Assembly: GCF_025698545.1 (NCBI RefSeq)
Contig: NC_068570.1
Location: 1,674,001-1,738,000 of the forward strand
Direction: 5' to 3'
Source of the DNA: Gossypium raimondii
Taxonomy: Eukaryota > Streptophyta > Magnoliopsida > Malvales > Malvaceae
DNA: 64,000 nt
The notes below the pieces were generated by a model, which had not been told where the DNA came from, searched no databases, and saw only the letters and a program-made list of their open reading frames with translations. The translations under genes and the position numbers were made by a program. Each line of letters starts with the position of its first letter. Within the stretch, counting starts at the first letter, position 1. Shown here piece by piece: positions 1-10,960 of this stretch.

Positions 1-24
1 TTTTTTCACGCCATTGTTCCAACA
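1..24 (+). repeat. 3' end of the Copia 5' LTR
   Basis: The segment ends ATTGTTCCAACA, the same 12 bases that end the 3' LTR at 4538, followed by a two-base spacer and the primer binding site. The bases before it differ somewhat from the 3' LTR, consistent with an old insertion. Confidence 0.8.
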
Positions 25-26
25 AA

Positions 27-40
27 TGGTATCATGAGCC
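27..40 (+). other. Primer binding site (initiator tRNA-Met type)
   Basis: TGGTATCATGAGCC matches the usual plant Copia site TGGTATCAGAGC, complementary to the 3' end of initiator tRNA-Met, except for one extra T. It lies two bases after the LTR end, the normal spacing. Confidence 0.8.
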
Positions 41-142
41 CGAGTCTTTGAGGGCCTTTGTATGCAATCTGTTGTGTTCAAATCAAAACCAACAACAAGT
101 TCAAAATTTGGTAAGATCAAGCATCTGGATTCATCTAGCAGG

Positions 143-1107
143 ATGAGTTTCACTCCACCACCTCCATCTGTGTTCTTTGGAGAAAACTATCACATTTGGA
201 TAGTTAAAATGAAGACTTACCTCCGGGCACATGATCTCCGGAGTGTGATCGAGAATGATCTTGAACCACCTCCATTGAGAGCCAATCCCACTATTGCATG
301 AGATGAGGCAACATCTTGAGGAACGAGCTAGAAGCACAAGGCTATGGCTGTCTGCAGAGTGGAGTGTCTGATGTGATATTCACACGCATCATGGCATGTG
401 ACACACCTAAGCAGGCTTGGGACAAGCTGAAGGAGGAGTTCATGGGGACTGACAAGACAAGGCAACAGCAGGTGATCAACCTCAGGAGAGACTTTGAAAA
501 TTTGAGGATGAGGGAGTCTGAGACCATCAAGCAGTACTCAGACAGGATAATGGCCATTGTCAACAGCATTAGGCTCCTGGGAGTGAACTTCACAGAGAGC
601 AGAGTTGTTGAAAAAGTCATTACAACTCTCCCTGAGAAATTTGAGTCAAAAATCTCTTCACTTGAGGACTCGAGGGATTTATCAGCCATTTCATTGTCTG
701 AGCTGATAAACTCCCTATATGCACTTGAGCAAAGGAGGGCAAATAGGCAGGAGGAGAATCTTGAAGCTGCCTTCCAGGCTAAAGCCAGTGAAGGCTCGAG
801 TGTGAGTGCAAAAGGCAAGAAGCCTTGGCACAACAAAAGGGTCAAGTCAGGAAGAGATGAAGCAAAAAGGGTGTTCCCACCATGTGTTCATTGCAAGAAG
901 ACAACACATTCAGAAAAGTATTGCTGGTTTAGGCCAGATATTCAGTGTAGAAAGTGTAAGCAGTTTGGCCATGTGGAGAAGGTGTGCAAGGGCAAACCAA
1001 GGGAGGCTGCTCTGCAACAAGCTAGACCTGCTGAGGACATTCAAGCTCAGGAGGAGCATGTGTTCACAGCAACTTGTTTTGTTGGCACAACCAAGGCCAA
1101 GCAATGA
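143..1107 (+). pseudogene. Copia gag (UBN2-type capsid plus zinc knuckle), frameshifted
   Basis: The ATG at 143 opens a typical Copia gag start (GENYHIW, then KMKTYLRA). An in-frame stop occurs near 299 and the frame shifts by about 340. The frame from 316 then carries the UBN2-like core with the motifs QAWDKL, YSDRI and LPEKFESK. A CX2CX4HX4C zinc knuckle lies at 945-989 (CRKC, H, C) and would bind the element RNA during particle assembly. The frame stops at 1105-1107, exactly where the protease begins in another frame. Intact Copia elements normally encode gag and pol as one frame, so this is a broken copy. Confidence 0.88.
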
Positions 1108-4046
1108 TTGGCTACTAGGCGGTGGTTGCTCACACCATATGGCTGCAGATGAGAAGTCATTTAAGGGCCTAGATGAAGCTTCCACTCGAGGATTAGAATT
1201 GGAGATGGCGGTGATTGAGGCTAAAGGCAAGGGCAATGTGTTGATAAGCACTTGGTTCGTAATAAGTCGATCTCGGATGTGTTTTTGTACCGACTTAGAC
1301 CGAATCGCTTAGTGTTGGCCAATTAGTTGAAAAGGGCTATACATTGGTTTTTAAGGATGGTTGCTGTATTGTTCAAGACATGAATGGTCTGGAGTTAGTC
1401 ACTGTCTCTATGACTGATAGGTGCTTCATGCTGGATGTTAGCCAAATAAAAAGAAAGGCATACACCAGCCTTGTTGAAAGCACTGACTTGTGGCATAGGA
1501 GACTAGGCCATGCAAATTTCAGATCCATCGATCTGCTACATAGGCTGAATTTGGTTGATGACATTTTAAAAATTGAAGTTAGTGGGAATGTTTGTGAAGT
1601 TTGTCAGCTTGGTAAGCAGGCTAGACTGCCTTTTTCTGCTGACAGTGCTTGGAGAGCTCAGAACAAGCTCGAATTGGTGCACTCTGATGTTTGTGGCCCT
1701 ATGAGAACACCTTCAATCAGTGAGAACAGGTACTTTGCCCTGTTTATAGATGATTTAACAAGGTTGTGCTGGGTCTACTTCTTGAAGCAAAAGTCAGAAG
1801 TGTTTGAGGCCTTCTGCAAATTCAAGGCATATCTTTGAAAATCGGTCAGTGCAAAATTAGAGCCTTGAGGATGATAATGGCTCAATATGTGTCGAGAGAT
1901 TTGAAGCTTTGTGATAGTCTTTGGATTCACCATCACTCACAACATCTATACTCCTCAACAGAATGGAGTTTGTGAGAGGAAAAATAGATCTGTCTTGAAT
2001 ATGGCTAGGTGTCTATTATTTCAAGGCAAGCTTCAAGCCGGTTTTGGGTGTGGCGGTCAACACCTCAGTGTATCTGCTCAATAGACTGCCAACTCGAGCA
2101 GTCAAGGATAAAACACCTTTTGAGGCTTGGCATGGAGTCAAACCTATGGTAACACATTTAAAAGTGTTTGGCTGTATATGTTATGCTCTTATTCCAGTAG
2201 AGAAGAGGACCAAGCTCGAGAGCAGGGCTACTCCAGGAATCTTTGTTGGCTACAGCAACAACAAGAAGGGTTATAGAGTGTATGATCCTACAGCAAAGAA
2301 GGTCTTAGTCAGCAGGAATGTAAAGTTTGATGAAGAAAAAGTGTGGAATTGGAATGGTGTTGAAGCTGACATGTCTGAAATGGACCAGTTGGACTTGGTT
2401 GATGAACCTATAGAAGAGGGACCAAGTGAAGATGCTGTAGATGACATACCAGTGAGGGGCACCAGGACTTTGGCTGATGTCTATCAGAGGTGCAATGTTG
2501 CTGTGATTGAGCCCTCAGACTTTGAAGAGGCTGCCAAGGACAGAAGCTGGATGAAAGCTATGGAAGATGAGTTAGAAATGATCAACAAAAATCAGACTTG
2601 AGAGTTGGTGAGCAGACCAGAACACAAGAAGGTCATTGGAGTTAAATGGGTGTACCGGGCCAAGTACAATGCTGATGGCTCACTGAACAAGCACAAGGCC
2701 GGGCTTGTGGTGAAGGGCTACTGATCAAGAGATGGTGTGGACTACTTGGAGACTTTTGCTCCAAAGGGCAAGATCGATACAATTAAGTCATTGCTTGCTT
2801 TAGCATTTCGTAAAGCAGTGGAGAGTTCACCAATTGGATGTCAAATCAGCATTCCTAAATGGTTTTCTCAAGGAGGAGATCTTCATTGAGCAACTGAAGG
2901 TTTTGAAGTTCTTGGACATGAAGACAAAGTGTACAAGTTAAGAAAGGCCCTCTATGGCTCAAACAGCACCAAGGGCCCTGGTATGATGAGTTGATGCTTA
3001 TCGACCAAGCTTGGATTTGTGAAGAGCCTTAGTGAACCTACTCGTATGTTAAGAGGTCGAATTTGAAACCTTGCTGATTGTCTCCTTGTATGTGGATGAC
3101 TTGTTAGTGATGGGGAGCAAAGTTGAGCTCATTGATGAGTTCAAGGTCCAAATGCAGCAAGTGTTTGAGATGACAGACTTGGGGATCATGACTTACTTCC
3201 TTGGCATGGAAGTTCACCAGTCTGATCGAGGTATCTTCATCAGCCAACACTCATTTGCTTTGAAGATCCTAGACAAATTTTGCATGCATAATCAGAAGCG
3301 ATCAACACACTGTGGCTCAAGGTGAAAAATTGACCAAAGAATGGTGATCAAGAAAGGGTTGATGAGAGGCATTATCGAAGCCTAGTAGGTTGCTTGTTGT
3401 ATCTAATGACAACTAGGCGGACATTATGTTTGGTGTTAGTCGCTATCAAGGTTCATGCATTGCTGTAATGAGGCGCATTTGAAGGCTGCCAAAAGGGTTC
3501 TTAGATACATCAAAGGCACAGCTAACTTTGGTGTAATGTTTGAAAGTGGGAAGGAACTGAAATTAGAAGGTTACTCTGATAGTGATTGGGCAGGATCCCT
3601 CGATGACATGAAGAGTACCTCTGGATACTTCTTCACACTTGGATCGGGCATGTTTTGCTGGAGTTCAAAGAAGCAACAAACTGTTGCTCAGTCCACAGCT
3701 GAAGCAGAGTACATTGCAGCAGCAGCAGCAGTCAATCAGGCCATTTGGCTCAGGAAATTGCTTCAGGACCTTAATGAAACACAAGTCAAGCAATCAAATT
3801 TGGGTGGACAATCAATCGTGCATTGCTATAGCTAAGAACCCCGTGTTTCATGGGAAAACTAAACATTTTAAGATAAAGTTACACTTTGTTCGAGAGGCTG
3901 AACAAACAAAAGAGATCAGCCTTGTTCATTGTAGCTCAGGGGCACAATTAGCTGATATGTTGACTAAGCCCTTAGGAGCTGCTAGGTTTGAGGTATTGAG
4001 AAATGGAATTGGTATGTGTTGCTTACAGTCCAAGGAGGAGTGTTGA
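1106..4046 (+). pseudogene. Copia pol: protease, integrase, reverse transcriptase, RNase H; multiply broken
   Basis: The protease begins at 1106 (WLLGGGCSHHM); the catalytic Asp expected in the W-L-x-D-S-G-C pattern is Gly. The integrase N-terminal zinc site (LWHRRLGH, then CEVC) and first catalytic region (HSDVCGPM, FIDD) lie at 1344-1838. TPQQNGV near 1950 and the integrase C-terminal part (2044-2350) are in other frames. Reverse transcriptase starts near 2641 (WVYRAKYN) and keeps YVDD at 3089-3100. RNase H has SDSDWAG near 3575 and the terminal LADMLTKPL near 3950. The final TGA (4044-4046) lies four bases inside the 3' LTR. At least five frame changes or stops separate these pieces. Confidence 0.9.
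4030..4040 (+). other. Polypurine tract of the Copia element
   Basis: The purine-rich run CCAAGGAGGAG lies directly before the TG that opens the 3' LTR, where plus-strand DNA synthesis is primed during retrotransposition. Confidence 0.75.
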
Positions 4047-4538
4047 AAGCTGGACTGCAAAGCAACATGTGGCAGCAGACATGGTTGGTCGTCGAGCTTG
4101 GTGATAATGCTTGGTGTGCAAGACCAAGTGAACCGGATGAAGCAATCAACTTTGGATGTTTTGTTCTTTTGTAATTTAGTTTAGTTCAACTTTAACTAGT
4201 TTCCAAAGTTAGTTGGATTAAGTTTGTGATTGGATTGATGATGTAAAAGTCGATATGTCACTTATTTTGTATTTGACTTAAGCTTGTATTAGTTTAGTTT
4301 AAGTGGGAGCAGTTATGTCATTAGGTAATCGTCAAATGAATCAAATTTGTAACTCTTTATATATTCAAATTTTGAATGAAAAAAAAGGTAATGTTCGATT
4401 ACAATTTCTTTGAGTATTCAATTTTGTTCACTGCTTTTGCTTTGCTTTGTTTTCTTTTGCTTCGATACTTCTTGCTTCAGTTTTGCAAATTCTGTTTTGC
4501 AACTTTGTTTTCTTTTTGCTGCTGCTATTGTTCCAACA
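4041..4538 (+). repeat. Copia 3' LTR, 498 bp, TGTTG...CAACA
   Basis: It starts TGTTGAAAGC after the polypurine tract and ends TTCCAACA, with five-base terminal inverted repeats. A TATATA stretch near 4357 is a candidate U3 promoter. Everything right of 4538 is subtilase sequence in antisense, so transcription starting in this LTR would run through the pseudogene on its non-coding strand. Confidence 0.9.
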
Positions 4539-6174
4539 GACATGGGGACATGCCATGGATGTTCCCCAGAGTAAATTGAATTTTGAGTACATAAGGTCAT
4601 CATTTACACTAGCTGCTTCAAGATTTGGAGGCCATACAGCTAGGACTGAGTCACCAGGGGCCATAATATCAGGCTTTAAAACTGACGGACAACTATAAGA
4701 TGGACTTCGAGATGTATAGCTAGTGACCTTCGGTGATGGCTCAACACCAAGGATAGTTTTTTTAAACACAATGCTGGCTTTTGGGTCAGTGTTGGTTTTA
4801 ATGAAATCCACAACGGTGGCACCATCTTTTTCTTGCAAGAAAATAGCTGGAAATGAGCTTTTGAGGTGATCATAAACGTCGCTGCTATTCGATATGAAGA
4901 CACCGGTGACGTTTCCAGCCAAATTGATGTTGTTAAATTGGTCGTTGAGTGAATCTTCCGTGTATGGATCTTGACACACGATGATCTTGTGTTTGATTGT
5001 TTCCAATTCAGTTGTCTCATCACATTTATCCATGAAAACTATTGGGAATTCTGTTGATGACGAAAAATTCCCTGCATATTGAGCTAAGCCATTGACTGAC
5101 AATTTGTTACCGAGGCTCAACGTCGCACTGCAGTCACAGTCCATGGTACCGGCGGCGACGGTTATGACCCAAGGTATTCCGTTGTTTAAAGTCTCTACAT
5201 CTGGTCCATCATTGCCTGCAGATGTGGAAACGAAAATGTTCTTCTCAATGGCAGCAAATGTGGCAATTGCAACGGGGTCTTCGTATAACTCAACCTGGCT
5301 CCAGCTTAACGACAACGAAAGAACGTCGACGCCATCAGTAATGGCTTGATCAATGGCTGCAATTACATCAGTGGTGTAAGATCCTTCTTCCCATAGAGCT
5401 TTATACATGGCTACACGAGCCATTGGGGCTATTCCTCTAGCAGTCCCCCGTGCATAGCCGAAGTACGATGCAACTTTCACATAAGTTCCAGCAACAGTTG
5501 TGGACGTATGGGTACCATGTCCTTCAGTGTCTCATGTGGAATTCATTGAGATGGTGATATTGGGTTTATGAGCAATGAGACCTTTATTGAAAAATCGAGC
5601 ACCAATGAGCTTTTTGTTGCACATTGAGGAATTGAACTGGGTACCACTTTCACATTCCCCTTTCCATCTTGATGGAACATCACTCATCCCATCATCATTA
5701 AAGCTTTCGCTTTCCGGCCAAACCCCGGTATCAATCACCCCGATGATGACGTCTTTGCCGAACCTCGACACCGGCCACACACCGGTACCAGAATTCAAGC
5801 CAAGGAATTTGAAAGAATGCGTGGTATCGACCTTTACAACTCTATCTTGAACCGATGAAACATACCCCGGTGTGTTTTTCAAGGACTCAAGCTCTGCAGG
5901 TGTGAGACTTGCACTAAAACCTTGAATAACATGGTTATAAGTATAGATAAGTTTAGAAAAAGGAATGGTTGGGTTGGTTTCAGCTTTGGGTTTGGCTGAA
6001 ACAGATGAAAGAGTGGCCAAATACCAGGTGTGCTGGTTAGAGAGCTTTGGGCATGGCAGAAATGTCCATATGGACAATATAATTGTCAGATTTTGCTAAT
6101 TTGATAAACACAAACAAGACACAAAAAGAAACCCACCAATAAACATACAGGTGTTTGGCAATATCAGCTGCCAT
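4539..6174 (-). pseudogene. Subtilisin-like serine protease (S8) pseudogene, truncated by the Copia insertion
   Basis: This is a close paralogue of the intact gene at 54370-56664, on the opposite strand. The start ATG is at 6172-6174. A two-base deletion near 6046 (AAAGCTCTCT against AAAGCTTTCTCT) shifts frame in the propeptide. A TGA near 5533 replaces the Arg codon CGA shortly before the catalytic His region. The Asp motif DTGVWP (Asp at 5730-5732), the His motif HGTHTS and the Ser motif GTSMACPH are all still readable. Immediately after PHV the sequence becomes the Copia LTR, so the last part of the catalytic domain and the whole Fn3-like domain are missing here; they should lie left of position 1. 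Three independent lesions make it non-functional. Confidence 0.93.
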
Positions 6175-6520
6175 GGCAATGAATTATGAGATATTTTTGC
6201 TTTTGAGGATTCTCATGAATTTGGCAAAGCTTATATAGGGAATTGGTAAAGTTTGGGAACAAGAAATCTTTGCTGTTAAGTAATTTCACTGTGTCTGACT
6301 GGGATCCAAGTAATGTGGTTTTGGGATTCATCCATAATTAATCGAAATAAAATATGATTAAAGCAAGTATATAGTGCCGATTTAATTAAGACGATTCGAT
6401 TTCATCCTCTAATATCCTTCCTTTTGTTAAAAGATTAGAGGGTAGTGGAGAAGGAATGGGGCATCCTATTTTGCTTCCATAAGGACCACATAGCACTATT
6501 AAAGGATGCCAAAAGAAGAA
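6175..6520 (-). promoter_or_regulatory. Duplicated promoter region of the subtilase pseudogene
   Basis: Read on the minus strand, CCCTATATAA at 6231-6240 is the TATA region 57-66 bases before the ATG, matching the intact gene at 54301-54310. Two further blocks match upstream of the intact gene: one around GGGATCC near 6300, and one at about 6420-6520 (GTGCTATGTGGTCCTT on the minus strand, also near 53960). The stretch between these blocks is unrelated in the two copies. Confidence 0.7.
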
Positions 6521-6636
6521 AGAAGAGGTTGAGGTGAATTTTTCGCCTATCCACTGTGACATTACATCTCCTAGCTTTTAAATTTAAACTCTAAATTTAT
6601 TTTTTATATATATTTATACACTTTTAATAAAAGCAG

Positions 6637-6867
6637 ATCACTATCGTATACACATTTCAATCACATCATCTTTACGATTTATCATAATTAATAGATTAAA
6701 CATTGAAATTCAAATCACTATCGTATACACATTTCAATCACATCATCTTTACGACTTATCATAATTAATAGATTAAACATTGAAATTCAAATCACTATCG
6801 TATACACATTTCAATCACATCATCTTTACTACTTATCATAATTAATAGATTAAACATTGAAATTCAA
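6637..6867. repeat. Three 77-bp tandem repeats
   Basis: Units begin ATCACTATCG at 6637, 6714 and 6791 and are nearly identical, differing at only a few positions (for example ACGATTT, ACGACTT and ACTACTT). The array ends at 6867. It lies upstream of the subtilase pseudogene, beyond the part of the promoter shared with the intact copy. Confidence 0.92.
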
Positions 6868-7690
6868 CTGTGAATGATGTTTTAATTCTGTTTTGATGAT
6901 TTCTAGATCTAAATAAAACACCAATAATTATTATAGTAGGATAAAAAAAAACACCAATGATTATGGTACCTAAAATAAAAGATAAAAGGACACCAATGAT
7001 TGTAGGTCATAGGGCCCCCGCCATGATCAAGTTCACAATGAAACAAATCCTATATCACTCAAGCAGATATGGGCTTGTTTCCATGAAAAAGACGTGGAGA
7101 ATTTATAGGATTATCGAGAGAGAAATTCTTACAAGTGACAATGGATTATCTTTTTATCTAAATCTTGTTGTCCCTAAAATCATTTTGTTACTTGTTTTAA
7201 GATTTTTGAAGTCTCGCAATTACATTAAATGTTAACTAAAATCAGAGATGAAGTTAGAATATTTTTAAAAGGATTAAAATTAAATTATAATTTTTATGAT
7301 GATAAAAATTTAATTTTATTATTTTAATATTTTATATTTTATAATTTTTACTTATACTAATTTAAAATTTTTATTCAATATAAAATTTTCTATTTTAGAA
7401 GAATAAAGGCCCTAGCTAAGCCCTAACTAAACTCAATATTAAATTAGATCAAATTTTTAGAAAAAAGATTCTCTCGCAACTCAAATTTGAAATTTTATAT
7501 AACACATATCAAATTTTATAGTGAATAATTTGATTCAGTCTAAGTCACTTCATGTCATGATATCTTTTTTGTTGATAGGTTTACTTCGTACATCTGATTT
7601 GATGACTCTCATTTTCAAATCAAAGGACAAAATACTTGAAATACAATCTAAAATATGATTAAAGAAAAGGGGCTACAAATGATGAGGCCA
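6868..7690. other. AT-rich non-coding DNA with a worn MITE-like stretch
   Basis: No gene is recognised. About 7240-7420 resembles the widespread plant repeat that opens near 'agatgaagttaga' and closes near 'aaggccc'; related sequence is seen at 8596-8800, 38299-38570, 39300-39530 and 52040-52290. It is too diverged to give ends or a target duplication. Confidence 0.4.
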
Positions 7691-7713
7691 CCCTAACGAG
7701 ATTGTTAGCTGCC

Positions 7714-8385
7714 CTATTTACTGTCCGTCGAGTTCATTGGAAGGACATAACCAAACTCAGAAAGATAATGAGTGTGCAAATTCAAAGCATTTAGAACATC
7801 TAAGCAATATGACTCTAGAATAATATAGCCTTTCTGCAGGTCCTTGAGCCACGATAACGCTTCCTTGATAGACATAGCCTCTGCAATACGGGGCTCGACC
7901 AAGTACTCAATCTGACACTGCATCCCATGTATAAACACCCCATGATCATCACGCAAGAGCGCCGCTAAACCCATGTTTCCAGTCTCGTGAAAACATATCG
8001 TCTCTGTATTACACTTCAACCAACCAGCAGCTGGTCTCGACCAATGCTGCACAACAACAGCTCGAGCCAGCGGCCCAGATACGACACATTCAATTGTTCT
8101 TTGTGCTACCCTCTATTCTTCCAAATATCGATCAGCAAAGGCCGCAACCTGTGAAGCAGTGGATTGTTCATTTTTCCAACAAAGTCGATTCCGGAAGAAC
8201 CACATGGTAGACAACAAAGTAAGTGCCCTCTCCATCAGGGCCGACCCAGCGTGTGTTAAAAAGTGCTCAATAAGGGCAGTAACAGAAGTGTGTTGGATAA
8301 AAATATCAGAATAGTGCCACACCTCAACAGCTCGATGGCATTCAAGGTAAACATAATGGATCAACAGTACAACCTTCTCCAACAA
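7714..8385 (-). mobile_element. LINE ORF2 C-terminal remnant (zinc-finger region and RNase H)
   Basis: Two minus-strand pieces in the same frame are separated by one stop near 8113. The upstream piece (8385-8113) resembles the zf-RVT tail of plant LINE ORF2, with a late W-F-F-R-N-R-L-C-W motif. The downstream piece (8052-7714) reads as an RVT_3-type RNase H: GWLKCNTE, a GLAALLRDDHG strand and an EAMSIKEALSWL helix. The Asp expected in the K-C-N-x-D-G motif is lost. No reverse transcriptase is present. It could instead derive from a host RVT_3-domain gene; either way it is a remnant. Confidence 0.6.
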
Positions 8386-9590
8386 GCGGGCCTTACACGG
8401 GAGGAAATTCCATTTAATATTGAAAACTTATAGTTGAAATGTATTGATGGTTAAGGAGGTGGATTTCAAATTTATTAATAACTGTGCATAGATTTCTATT
8501 CCATTTTATTTTTATATTTTAGTATCGACTAAGAAATTTTTTTTTTGAGAATTGCATTGATAATGAAACAGCATGTACTAATAATAACTTTTTCAGATAA
8601 AATTTTTAGGAGATCGAAATTAAATTGTATGTTTTACGGTAGTAAAATGTAATTTAATTATTTTAATATCTATATCTTTATAATTTTAAATGATTAAATC
8701 AAATTTTTATCATTTTATGGCGTAAAGTATAATTTTACTTTTACTAATTTAATTTTTTATAAATTTTAAAATAACCTAAATGAAAAAATTTTCATTTTAA
8801 CTACACTCTGAACTTTTTCAAAGAAACTAACAAGAAAAATCAAGCGAAAGATAAAGAGAACTTGTATTTTCTTTGTTTGATTATTTACAGTGCTCTATTT
8901 ATAAGCCATTTCATTCAATTAGTACAAATAATAGTAAATGAAGACTTATTCCCACGAATTAATGGGAGTTTTGTCTCATAAATTGATTGGGGGGTTATGG
9001 AGTTTTGGACATACACAATTAATTAATAGGATTTATAACACATGGAAAATTGTAGTCATATTTAATGTTATCCTATAATGAGCATTGTTCCTCACATTCT
9101 TTTCTATATTGAAAAAACCTTCCTTTTTTTCTCCTTTTATAACTTTCCTTTGATGGGATATGGCAATAAAGAAAACCAACATGGTAATTGTGTATTCGTT
9201 GGTCACTAATAGCAATCTTTTCATCATTAGGGTTTGTTCCACAACAAACCATGTGAGCCCATGTTGGAAGAATATATGCTCAACGAATGCCTCTTCTTTG
9301 TTTTTCGTTTTACTTTTCCTTTTTGTCGATGGTAAGGCTTTGATAGATATTTTTGCTACTTCATATAGTTTAAAGGGATAGTTGTATAAAATATTCTCTA
9401 ATTGAATTTACAAAATATGTTATTGTATTAATGGTTTCTTTTCGTTAAGCTAGCAATTAATTTAGTTAACGAGTTTGAACTTGACTTAGAGCATATCTAA
9501 AGCACGTGGATTATACTTCATTTAGACTTAAAGTCATTAATTGCTTGAACTGTTTAAGTTGAATGGAGCTGTTTGGTTCCAATGGCCACT
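8386..9590. other. AT-rich intergenic DNA, no gene recognised
   Basis: Short open frames here are low-complexity and match no family I recognise. The segment at about 8596-8800 belongs to the same worn repeat type as 7240-7420. The phrase near 9487 (AGCACGTGGATTATA) has weak relatives near 49610 and 63880. Confidence 0.4.
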
Positions 9591-10960
9591 ACAGCTTTGG
9601 TTTACAAAGTCTAATTTCTCTACATTTGCACAACCTAACTCAATTAGTAGTTCCACTATCTTTAGTTCACAATACAACAAATGAATCACATTCTATCACT
9701 CCCCAGGTATAGAGACCTCACATTTGTATCTAAAGACTAGAACAGTCACCTCTAAATTCTCTCGTTAAGAATTTAGACAATAAACACAACTTGTTTACAC
9801 TTCAATTGCTCTCACATATGTTCCTCAATGAATAGATAGATGCTCTCAATATTTTATACATAAACCTATATAAGTCTCTCAAATCTATAGACATTCGAGA
9901 CTTGCTAATATACTAGAGATCAACTACAATTCAATCTCTATTAAACAACAACATACAATATCTTAATAAAGTCCAATATAAGTAGAAATCTTGGAGATAT
10001 GTCTTTAATGTAGTCTAGATCCAATCCCTATATTTCAAGGGATTCAATTGTTTGATCCAATCCGATCAAATCTTCAATGATTTCTTGCTCAACAGGATGA
10101 ATCTTCAAATATGGACCAACACACATCCACAAAACCATTTAAGTTAGGTCCAGTGATTTGGTTGAAAAGTTTTCCAACTCCAAATAAGACAAGTTATGTT
10201 GTTTGTCAAAGTGCTTGACTTCAGTGATCAGTTCCGCTACACTTGCCTCAATAATAAAACATTTATCAAGGTTGATCAAGCCTTACACATTTATGACACA
10301 AATCCATCTTCACAAAGTAAGCTTTACTCCATCATGATCTGCCCAAATCTCATCAAATTGATTGTCCTAAATATAAGGATACAAAAGATTATAAAGTCAC
10401 CCCTATATTCTTGGATTGCATATTGCAATATACGTAGATCACATAAGAATTCTTGAAAAGTAATTTTACTTGATTCAATCTCTTGTCTAATGGTAAACAT
10501 GAGATTGATTGCACAAAATCCTTGAAAAGAGACAATCAAATCATCAAAATATTTTAGTTAAACATGCCAACAAATAAAGCAAATTGTGTGACTAACACAA
10601 TGTTAACCGAAGTGAGCACTTCCATCAACCACTTTCAAAACTTGCCTCAATAATCTCCCCTTCGACATTTTTAACTAAAAACCATGTAGTAAATTCTTAC
10701 GGCAATAAATGCAACACGAGCATCAGCAACAACAAGTTCAAACTCCCCCTCAAACTCAAACTTATTCTCTCCCTTTTTCTGGACAAAAATCCAATAAAAC
10801 TTCGGGCAATTGCAATTGAAGAAGCATCTTCATAAGCTGAAGTTTTATCACACAAAGCAATAACATGTAGACAGTATCATGAACAAACAAAACAAATAAT
10901 AACAAGCATGGAAAAGAAAAACTCCCCTTAGTAATACTATCAACACACTCCCCTCAATAA
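9590..10960 (-). mobile_element. Possible Copia-type 3' end and LTR remnant
   Basis: On the minus strand, GAAGGGGAGATTATTGAGGC around 10650 looks like a polypurine tract followed by an LTR start, as in Sirevirus-type Copia elements (normally ...GGGAGATTGTTGAGG). The C-rich blocks CTCCCCTT and CTCCCCCTC at 10650-10960 would be the flanking internal DNA, and 9590-10650 the LTR. No coding domain survives and I could not find the other LTR boundary or a target duplication. Confidence 0.3.

Larger units (their letters stand above)
1..4538 (+). mobile_element. Decayed Ty1/Copia LTR retrotransposon, 5' LTR cut by window edge
   Basis: The parts appear in Copia order: LTR tail, tRNA-Met-type primer binding site, gag with a zinc knuckle, protease, integrase, reverse transcriptase (YVDD), RNase H, polypurine tract and a 3' LTR. 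Integrase before reverse transcriptase is diagnostic of Copia rather than Gypsy. The reading frame is broken many times from gag to RNase H, so the element cannot encode its own proteins. It is inserted in the subtilase pseudogene that begins at 4539. The 5 bp after the 3' LTR, GACAT, should recur just left of the 5' LTR, outside this window. Confidence 0.93.

Noticed and set aside
10196..10539. Overlapping open frames on both strands (86 and 71 codons)
   Set aside because: They overlap antiparallel, match no family and lie in what looks like a worn LTR; simple chance frames.
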